This document shows, piece after piece, positions 56,222-64,000 of a DNA stretch of 64,000 nt. The stretch lies in assembly GCF_030247185.1 (NCBI RefSeq), contig NC_080571.1, positions 255,413,771 through 255,477,770 of the forward strand, in the 5' to 3' direction. The notes under the pieces are model-generated. The model saw only the letters and a list, made by a program, of their open reading frames with translations, was not told the DNA's origin and searched no databases. Both the position numbers and the translations under genes were made by a program. Position 1 is the stretch's first letter, and each line of letters begins with the position of its first letter. This stretch comes from Malaya genurostris (Eukaryota > Arthropoda > Insecta > Diptera > Culicidae).

Positions 56222-57144
56222 ACACATGGATCAATAAGTCCCGAGACTAACAATGGAAACAACATTTTTTTTCAAATTTTTTTTTATTCATCAACATAAT
56301 CACCTTTTAGGGGGATACAATGGTTCCAACGATTTTCCAATTTTTCAATACCATGTTTATAAAAAAATTTATCTTTCGCTTCAAAATAAGCTTCAGTTTC
56401 AGCGATGACCTCCTCATTTGAGCCAAATCTTTTTCCCTGGAGCATTTTTTTTAAGAACAGAAAAGAGCCAGTAGTCACTGAGGGCTATATCTGGCGAGTA
56501 TGGGGGGTGGGGAAGCAGTTAAAAGCCCAATTCGTTCAATTTCGCCATTGTTTTCATCGACTTGTGGCAGGGTGCATTGTCTTGATGAAAAAGGATTTTT
56601 TTTTCTCTGCATGTGCGGTCGTTTTTTTACGATTTCCTCCTTCAAACGCACCAGTAAGTCAATATAATAATCACTGTTGATCGATTTGCCTTTTTCGAGG
56701 TAGTCAATGAAAATCACACCATGCGTATCCCAAAAAACTGACACCATGACTTTGCCAGCTGACTGCTGCGTTTTCGGACGCTTCGGACGGCTTTCGCTAG
56801 CTGTGCGCCACTCAGATGACTGCTGCTTCGACTCTGGAGTGTAGTGATGTATCCATGTTTCGTCCATGGTCACGTAACATTTTTCAATCCATTGTTTCGC
56901 TTGCACGGTGTTTTTACCCATTAAAAAAACAATGTTTTATCAAAACACGAAACTCGTTTTTTTCATTTTTTAAACAAACTACAAAACGACTTTACTCCAA
57001 CCTCGATAACTCAGCTATTTTGGGCGGATCGACTTAAAATTTTGACCCGTTTCAAGCAAAGGTTAGTATTCTAGAAAGACGTGGTTACTGGTTTACTACG
57101 AGCGCCATCTCTGCTTTAATCTCGGGACTTATTGATCCATGTGT
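56222..57144 (-). mobile_element. Internally deleted mariner (copy B, 923 bp) nested in the DD37E element
   Basis: ACACATGGATCAATAAGTCC at both ends (inverted), TA at 56220-56221 and 57145-57146. Taking the insert and one TA away rejoins the DD37E transposase reading EIYIKEC, which proves the nesting order. Confidence 0.92.
56284..56975 (-). pseudogene. Mariner (DD34D) transposase lacking most of its DNA-binding region
   Basis: The N-terminus EFRVLIKHCFLMGKNTVQAK is followed at once by CYVTMDETWIHHYTPESKQQ: the rest of the bipartite helix-turn-helix region is deleted, joining residue ~35 to the first catalytic Asp. The core continues with FWDTHGVIFIDYLEKG, and a frame break lies near 56570-56590 around the second Asp (QDNAPCHK region) and a further one before the C-terminal part LFLKKMLQGKRF, EAYFEAKDKFFYKHGIEKLE, ending at 56284. 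The deletion is complementary to that of the copy at 11438-12347. Confidence 0.85.
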
Positions 57145-57486
57145 TATATTTCGCTGTTCATTGAAGCAGTGGTGATGAAGGGTTTCGAAATCTTACCGCA
57201 GCTACAAATTGCCTGCCAGACCATAGCTTTCTTACCATATTTTTCGATTTCAATCGATGTCTCGGACTGGTTTAACACACCTTCTCGCACCGTATAATAT
57301 TGTGGTCCCGGCAAGGATTTGTAATCGAGTTTCACGTAGGTTTCGTCGTACATGATTATGCAGTTCAAATTTCCAGCACTAATCGTATTGTACATTCTTG
57401 TTTCGGACTACGTTTTGGTTGTATCTGCTTATTATAGGTTCGAAGATTCAAACATTCTTTAGCACGAAGAATATTTGACTTCGGCC

Positions 57487-58222
57487 ATGGAACCAAACAT
57501 TGTCATATGGATATACGGTGCTTGAATTGTGGTAAATCGCATTCGAAAGACGTTTGTCCATTGAATGAAACCACTAATAAATTTTCATGTTCAAATTGCG
57601 ATGGAAATCATAAATCCAATTATTTGAAATGTCCTGTCAGGGAAAAAATTTTAAACGCTCGTTCGCTTAGACAACAAGTCAAATCAACGACCTTAAATTT
57701 ACAGAACATACCTGAAAATCAAAAAAAAACCTTATAAATGCCACGCCTTATTCTTCTAAGGCATTTATTTCTTCGAATTCAAAACAAAAAGCAGGTACGC
57801 CTGCCAATTCGTCTTCTAACGAAAACAATTTATTGACAGGTAGATCGACCTCGTCATCATCTTCTTCTAATGTCAGTTATGCTGGTATATTAGGTAGAAA
57901 TCTACCACCTATTTCTTCTAATGTAAATAATCAAAACACAGGACCGCCTTGCAGTCCATCGTCAAACGAAAACAATTTATTAATAGGTAGACCGGCCAAA
58001 TCATCTTCTTCTAATGGCAGTCTACCTACAAATATTCCTTCAATGCCATTCGCTTCTTTAAATGAAGTCGATTTAGGCGATATAACTGAAAATAAAATGA
58101 TCTACCTACAAGATCAACTTTTTCAAATGATCATCCGAATGAATTCGACTTCATCACTTTTTGAAGCATTTCAAATCGGATGGCAATTCGCAAATAATAT
58201 TATAATGAATATTCGCAAATAA
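57487..58222 (+). pseudogene. Jockey-clade ORF1 (Gag-like) C-terminal part, frameshifted
   Basis: It starts with HGTKHCHMDIRCLNCGKSH, SKDVCP, then FSCSNCDGNHKSNYLKCP: CCHC zinc knuckles that bind the element's RNA. A run of nine A at about 57721-57729 shifts the frame; downstream the frame holds repeated Ser/Asn-rich segments (SSNENNLL occurs twice, 78-bp-scale internal repetition) and ends with FANNIIMNIRK at 58222. Upstream ORF1 is missing. Confidence 0.82.
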
Positions 58223-59606
58223 TATTATAATTTAACAGTGATGTTAAATAATTATTTGAATATTTTAAATTGGAATGCTCGCTCTTTGAAATCGAGTGAA
58301 GATGAATTTTATAATTTTCTCAAAGTTCACAAAATTCATATTGCCATTGTGACAGAAACTTTTCTTAAACCAAATGTCAAATTGAAAAGTAATCCACATT
58401 ATTTGGTTCATCGATTTGACAGGCTTACTGGAACGGGTGGTGGAGTTGCCATTTTTGTACAACGGTAAATTAAACATCGAATTTTATCTTCTTTCAATAC
58501 TAAAGTTATTGAAAGCTTGGGAATCGAAGTTGAAACCATTCATGGAATTTATTTCATCGCTGGAGCATATTTGCCATTCCAATACGCCGGCGAACAATAA
58601 AATTTCTTTAAAGGCGATTTGCAAAAACTCACAAGATATCGATCGAACTTTTTCGTAATAGGGGACTTAAATGCTAAACATGTCCAGTGGAATTGTAGGC
58701 AAAATAACAGTAATGGTAAAATACTTCATAATCAACTCGCAGCTGGTTACTTCACAGTTCTTCATCCCAGTAATCCGACTTGTTTCTCTTCCGTGAAAAC
58801 CCCGTCCACAATTGATCTGGTTCTAACAGATCAAAGTCACATTTGTAGTGAACCGATTACACATGCGGACTTTGACTCAGATCATCTTCCAGTAACATTC
58901 AGACTTTCCAACGAAGCTATATTTATTCCAATTAGTTCTATATTCAACTATCATAGAGCTAATTGGTTGGATTACAGATCTCAACTTGAAAATCATGTGG
59001 ATCATGAAATTATTTTAGAAAATCCTGCGGACATCGACACAGCAATTGATAATATGAATCATTACATTTTCGAAGCTAGAAATCTTTCAGTTCCCAAAGC
59101 TCATACTAAATTAAATTCTCCTATCATCGATCAACTGCTCATTCGGTTGAAGAATGTTCGTCGCCGACAATATCAACGTTCTCGTGATGCTGCTATGAAA
59201 AACATAGTTAAGGATTTACAAAAAGAAATTAAACATAGATTTACTCTTTTGCGAAATGAAAATTTCGCTAAAGAAGTTGAACAAATTAAGCCATATTCTA
59301 AACCTTTCTGGAAACTTTCTAAGGTTCTTAAGAAACCTCAGAAACCAATTCCTGCTCTCAAGGAAGGAAATCAAATACTTCTTACAAATAGCGAAAAAGC
59401 TCAAAAACTTGCTCAGCAGTTCGAGAGTGTACACAATTTTAATTTGAACGTTGTGAGTCCTATTGAAAATGAAGTCTCACTGAAATATGATTATATTTCA
59501 ACCCAAGTGTTATCACACGATGACATTATTGAGACGAATTTTGATGAAATTAAATCAATTATTAGGAAACTTAAAAACATGAAGGCTCCTGGTTTCGAGA
59601 ACAATT

Positions 59607-61046
59607 AATGGTTTCATTCATACATAACATCGTTACACATCGGGTTGATTCATCTTTACTTCTGTCTAAACTTAATTTTTATATACCTTCCAGACAATTA
59701 CGAAACCGAGCTATATTCTATATAAGTCATTATCGTACCAACTATGCTAAATTTGGTCCATTAAATCAAATGATGTCAACTTATAATAAGCATTGCGGAG
59801 CAATTGACTTTACAATGACACACGGAGAACCCGCAGATCACAAAATTACAATATTGCAATTGTTGTTTCACGCCCTGGTTGTTTCAACTAAAATGTTGTT
59901 GATTTAACTAACATATCTGTTGATTTTGACATAACCATTCAGGTAACCGAAATTGTTGTATTCAAATGCTGTCACTTGGCGGAAAACGAAGACAGCAGAA
60001 GGCAGAACAAAAAACCTCTCCATTTCACCAGAAGCGTTTCATATTGAAAATTTTCAATGGTGAATGAACGTCATATATGTTAGTTACGTAGTGGTCGTTT
60101 TATGTAAGTGAAAGTATGCATAAGAATATAACAGTTAATTGTAAAACAAGTTTTCCAAGTGTTAAATAGATATTCCTACAGTATAAATGTTATAATTTCA
60201 TCTGAGAGTAATGTATTCTAGGACAGTTCATGTCAATGTTATTAAAACTGTTTAACGCTTAAAAATTTGCTGCTAAAGTGAAGTGGTACTATTTGTATTT
60301 TCTTGAAAGTGTATCTGTAGCATCAGGATTACCAGCGAGCCATTCTGCAAGTAAAGGAAAAATTTCCTAATTCCCTGTGACCATTTTTCTGGTGAGTTTC
60401 CTTTTGAGAATTGTAATCGTTTGGTTCATTTCCATATCCTTTGTGAGTTTAGTGATAAAGATATAAGCAGTTAATTAGGTAAAATTTCGTTGTTTAAGCA
60501 GTGAACGATTAGCTGCCCCCGAAGAGGCTAACAGTAAAAGTATTTATTGCAATTGGCGTTTTAAGTTCAAATAACTGAATAATTGGTTGAAACAACTGAG
60601 ACATTTTTTTGCTTTCATGCATACAAGTAACTTTGCTGGGATTGTGTCTTTGCTCAATTGCACAAGTGACATTTCATTGAAACGTTTCATTGTTCGCTCA
60701 GGATGTTTGGCATTGCTCAACTGAAACGTTTCATTACTTGTTGGGTGTCGTTGCTAAGCTGCCAGCACGATAAATCAAAAATGACAGATTAGTTAAAACA
60801 ACAGTCGATTAGTTGTACCAAATTTTAACCAATCAAAATCAGAAAAACAACTAATATTTTAGTTGTTTTGCGATCGCTGGTTTTTCCGTGCAACAGCCCA
60901 GCTCAAACAATATTTTAATTCAATACGACCTAGGTCCTAGAACATAATGCACATTAATGTTTATTTTAGAAAATATCACACGTGTTAAAATGTAATCAAT
61001 ACAATGTAATGGTCTACTATAGTTTGACGACAAATAAATATATAAT
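59607..61046 (+). mobile_element. 5'-truncated LINE 3' end inserted in the Jockey ORF2
   Basis: It begins with the C-terminal codons of a different reverse transcriptase (VSFIHNIVTHRVDSSLLL, LNFYIPSRQLRNRAIF, HRTNYAKFGPLNQMM-like), then CGAIDFTMT at 59818. After the MITE at 59821-60890 it resumes with AQLKQYFNSI and a stop, then a short 3' region ending near AATAAATATATAA at 61046. This layout is typical of a 5'-truncated non-LTR insertion. Clade not determined. Confidence 0.68.
59821..60890. mobile_element. CACGGA-ended MITE inside the LINE fragment (1070 bp)
   Basis: The left CACGGAGAACCCGCAGATCA and inverted right CACGGAAAAACCAGCGATCG share the outer CACGGAxAACC, with CA on both sides. 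Subterminal AACTAAAAT/TTAGTTG motifs match the family at 20248-25583, of which it is a diverged member. Coding sequence of the host LINE resumes on the other side. Confidence 0.65.
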
Positions 61047-62562
61047 GATGGAATTTTTAATAGTCTTATTAAAAATCTTCCCGATATTGCCTTGAGACTC
61101 CTGGTTAAAATTTTCAACAAGTGTTTTTCATTAGCTTACTTCCCAAAAAGATGGAAAAACACTAAAGTAATTCCTATCCTGAAACCTGATAAAAATCCAG
61201 CAGAAACATCAAGTTATCGACCAATTAGCTTACTTTCTTCTATCAGTAAACTTTTTGAAAAAATCATCTTGTTGAGAATGATGTCTCATATAAATGAGAA
61301 TTCAATTTTTCTACAAGAGCAATTTGGATTTCGTCATGAACATTCAACTACTCATCAACTTGTCAGAGTAACGAACATGATAAAAGCAAATAAATCTTCT
61401 GGGTTATCCACTGGAGTTGCTCTTCTAGACATCGAAAAAGCATTCGACAGTGTTTGGCACAAAGGTTTAATAGCAAAAATGTCTGATTTCCAGTTTCCTA
61501 TTTATTTGATCAAAATGATTCAAAATTATTTAACTGATCGTATTCTTCAGGTTAGCTATCAGAATTGTAAATCTGAATTGCTACCCGTACGAGCCGGTGT
61601 TGCGCAGGGTACGAGCGTAGCTCCAATCTTGTATAATATTTTCACTTCTGATCTTCCAAATCTACCCGTTGGTTGTCAGAAATCGCTATTCTGTGACGAC
61701 ACAAGTCTGTTAGCCACAGGTAGAAATCTAAGAGTGATCTGCAGTCGCCTACATAGAAGTTTAAATATTTTCAGTGATTATCTGTCAAAATGGAAAATTA
61801 AACCAAATGCAGCAAAAACGCAATTAATTATCTTTCCTCACAAGCCAAGAGCTTCTTTTCTTAAACCAAACAAAAATCACATTCTCAAATTGAATGGCTT
61901 GGAATTGACATGGTCTAATCAAGCTAAATACTTAGGTTTAACGTATGACAAAAAACTCACTTTCAAGGATCACATTGAAGGAATCCAGGCAAAGTGTAAT
62001 AAATATATTAAATGTTTATATCCTCTTATAAACAGAAATTCCAAGCTTTGTCTAAAAAACAAATTGTTAATTTATAAACAAATTTTCAGACCAGCCATGC
62101 TTTATGCAGTACCAATTTGGTCAAGTTGTTGTTCCACCAGGAAGAAAACGCTTCAAAGGATTCAGAATGAAATTCTGAAAATGATTTTGAAGCGTCCTCC
62201 CTGGTTTAGTACAAATGAGTTACACATACTCACATATATAGAACCATTAAATGTAATGTCACATAATATTATAAGCAAATTCCGACAAAAATCGATGCAA
62301 TCTTCAATTTAATCGATTCGCTCTGTGTTAGTTAGTAAGTTAGTATATAAGTTCCTTTTCCCCATTACACAATACAAGTAGGTTTAGAATTTTCCCTACA
62401 CAAAAATCTCAGAATTGCGGAAGCAAATGATGTCTTCATGGTAATAACCAAATCATGTATATATTAGGGCTGAAAAGTCACCACTTGTGGATGAACACCC
62501 GATTTAAATCTTAATAATTTAATTTTAACTCATATTCCTATAAATAGTTATTTAAAAAAAAA

Positions 62563-64000
62563 GTTGTCAGAAAATTATATCGAACTCAGGACTTGATATC
62601 GAATACACTTCGAAAACAGACTAATAAACTCGTACCAAATTTGGTTCCCATACAATGAAGCCTAACTGTTTTTCATGGGTTATGTGATACTGAGATACAC
62701 CCCAGTGCCACCACCTTCGGTGTCATCCATCTCCCATTTCAACCATTAACGCAAACTCGGTCTCTAACCAAGCGCCAACAATTGAGTGAGTGCTATTCCA
62801 TAATTGCATTTCAGAAAGCGTAAAATTTATGAATCTACCAAACGAACGGACTCTTCTTGTCCAAACATCTTCTAGTCTTACGCGAGCAGAGTAAGTAACA
62901 CTGCGCTTGAGAAATGGAAACAGACAGCGAGAAGAACGATACTGACTTTAGCGAGTTCACTAAATCGCCTGTCAGGAGCTGTCGTTTCGTGCTCGATAGG
63001 CCATAACAGGACGCTGGCAGCAGTACGCGTTACCGACATCATAATAATTATCGTATTAAGGTCACTTTGTCCCGACGAGTGAAGTAATGAATTTATTGAC
63101 GGAATAAATTTATGGTTGACGGTGTTTCTATCTTGAGCATGTTTTAAGACAACATTCCGGACTAATTACGAGAATGATTTGAGTTCTGGATGGGAGGGTG
63201 ACACTCATTTGCTTATTTATATGTCATACTTATGTAAAGCATTTGAGCAGTAACGAAAAGGAATTAGTTTTGGCCATATACTACCTACCGTATGTAAGAA
63301 ACAACAATGATTTCATTATAAGTGAGCACGTATCTGCTAAGCGAGCTTGTTACTAAAAACCTGTGTTGAATGCTTTTCGCTTACTCTTATAGGAAGGATA
63401 TGTAATCACTGTGAAAACCAACGAACTTAGATTCAAATGAAAGTTCTTGTAGTCTCATACAAAATTCCTGAAATTATGGATCTAACCACAATAATAAAGA
63501 AAAATCCATTCCATGTTCGGTTATTGATGACTCGGCAATTCATGATTCAATCCTGATCGCTTCTGCCGAACTAACTGTAAAATTTCTGCTGATAAGTTCG
63601 GCAATAATTGACAGTTAATAAATTTAGGATTGTCGAGATTCTTAGTATTTATATATTTTGCCAAGACAATTACCGAGCACTCGGCTGTGCAAATCTCGGC
63701 ATTTTTTTAGCAAGATTCTGCAATAAAATTTAAGTGTGTATGGTAAAAAGGATTCCATTCCTTCAGGAGAGTTAAACTGACGGTTGTACAGAGTGCACAA
63801 AGATAGAATTATATTAATGTTAAATGGAACAAAAGTTTAACAGGTTTGGATTGTATTTACATTGCGAAATTATTGTAAAAATTCTCTGACTTTCATATCC
63901 TCTATCTCGGATTGGAAAAAATCATTTTCACACTTATATACTGTGCGCATCAAAATAGTAGCTTAACATTATTTGGACAACAACGCCATCACAACAAAAA
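62563..64000. other. No recognisable gene; one 150-bp-family fragment
   Basis: At 63395-63485 the minus strand has a unit of the 150-bp repeat (inverted GTGAAAACC, GAATTTTGTATGAGAC). The rest is unassigned. Confidence 0.35.

Larger units (their letters stand above)
55798..57483 (-). mobile_element. DD37E transposon interrupted by a mariner
   Basis: The 3' end AAGACTGTCCCAGAAAGTAT follows TA at 55796-55797. The transposase reads on the minus strand in two blocks, 57483-57145 and 56221-55930, separated by the mariner at 56222-57144. The element's 5' part is cut at 57483, where Jockey LINE sequence begins. It is closely related to 49476-50539. Confidence 0.85.
55930..57483 (-). pseudogene. DD37E transposase, split and truncated
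   Basis: Blocks: a partial second HTH (RAKE-like), MYNTISAGNLNCIIMYDETY (first Asp region), SLPGPQYYTVREGVLNQSET, VWQAICSCGKISKPFITTAS (57395-57144), then beyond the mariner IKECLQKRLLPMIRSHKDP and VVFWSDLASCHYSKST with the second Asp kept, and broken C-terminal sequence with RLEKSVKTCRQEVCTEL out of frame. Mariner insertion, frameshifts and loss of the N-terminus make it inactive. Confidence 0.82.
58241..62312 (+). pseudogene. Jockey-clade ORF2: endonuclease and reverse transcriptase, interrupted
   Basis: ATG at 58241. AP-type endonuclease motifs: ILNWNARSL, TETFLKP, a frame break around 58466-58620, GDLNAKHVQWN, ADFDSDHLPV. It continues to KNMKAPGF at 59600, is broken by an insertion, and resumes in frame at about 61047 (DGIFNSLIKNLPDI). 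The RT has YRPISLLSSISKLFEK, VALLDIEKAFDSVWHKGL, RAGVAQGTSVAPILYN and the active site LFCDDTSL (Cys where most have Ala). It ends at 62312 after a Jockey-type C-terminal region with a Cys/Trp-rich WSSCCSTRKKTLQRIQNE. Nicking and copying of its own RNA would be its role; breaks make it inactive. Confidence 0.87.
57484..62562 (+). mobile_element. Jockey-clade (Juan-like) LINE, 5' truncated, with nested insertion
   Basis: It begins inside ORF1 at the zinc-knuckle region, runs through ORF2 (endonuclease and reverse transcriptase) and ends in a 3' untranslated region with an A9 tract at 62554-62562. A foreign segment of about 1.44 kb (about 59607-61046) interrupts ORF2. Without it the element measures about 3.6 kb. 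Abutting the cut end of the DD37E element at 57483 is typical of 5'-truncated target-primed insertion, although the matching 3' target flank is not recognisable. Confidence 0.85.

Noticed and set aside
59608..59907. Independent 99-codon gene
   Set aside because: Its first 70 codons are the C-terminus of a non-LTR reverse transcriptase and the rest runs into a MITE; it is part of a 5'-truncated LINE insertion.
1..64000. Whole window as a strand-biased piRNA cluster
   Set aside because: Transposon remnants occur in both orientations (for example minus at 11.4, 30.7, 34-38 and 56 kb; plus at 41.6, 48.7, 51.5 and 57-62 kb), so sequence alone gives no support; small-RNA data would be needed.

Overview
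The window looks like AT-rich, repeat-dense chromosomal DNA of a mosquito, most likely a culicine. The evidence is three loci of the DD37E branch of Tc1/mariner transposons (first described from mosquitoes), a tRNA-related SINE of the type known from Aedes, a Jockey-clade LINE close to the mosquito Juan elements, and a spliced insect cell-adhesion gene with short introns. No bacterial, viral, rRNA or genuine tRNA features are visible.

The only host gene I can support well is on the minus strand at 43146-45332. It is the 3' part (six exons, 624 codons, all phases agreeing) of an immunoglobulin/fibronectin adhesion receptor of the turtle/borderless family, most like borderless (bdl). The signal peptide and first half of Ig1 must lie upstream, at higher coordinates or outside the window, so much of the right half may be bdl intron. 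A 36-codon candidate exon at 3105-3211 (+) is weaker.

Region by region: 1-480 decayed DD41D transposase; 4.5-5.1 kb a roughly 262-bp tandem repeat; 8.0-8.8 kb a 117-bp tandem repeat with TTTACG-rich end; 11.4-12.3 kb an internally deleted mariner; 14.4-16.6 kb a decayed ORF of an unnamed animal protein family, split by a TTTACGCG element; 17.0-18.5 kb a palindromic TTTACG element carrying 117-bp repeats; 20.2-25.6 kb nested copies of a 1.2-kb non-coding element; 25.7-26.1 kb a short Penelope-like insertion; 27.4-28.7 kb a foldback element; 30.1-31.9 kb DD37E elements; 33.9-38.2 kb a LOA/I-type LINE with RNase H interrupted by an RTE-type LINE; 38.3-39.5 kb a second Penelope-like insertion; 41.3-42.6 kb a SINE and a decayed mariner; 43.1-45.3 kb bdl; 45.7-47.1 kb a TRIM-like LTR element; 47.8-48.2 kb a MITE; 48.5-52.3 kb twin 925-bp DD41D elements flanking a DD37E element; 52.8-53.8 kb 150-bp repeats; 55.8-62.6 kb a nested stack of mariner in DD37E next to a Jockey LINE that holds a LINE fragment holding a MITE.

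The most interesting signals are: (i) short palindromic insertions with 12-14-bp target duplications carrying hammerhead-ribozyme-like cores whose stem II covaries; (ii) two nearly identical DD41D elements with perfect 174-bp inverted repeats, each keeping an uninterrupted 219-codon catalytic-domain ORF; (iii) a family of TA-flanked elements sharing CAC-type ends and TTTACG iterations but with unrelated interiors, one of which carries 117-bp (39-codon) repeats that stay open in one frame at several loci.
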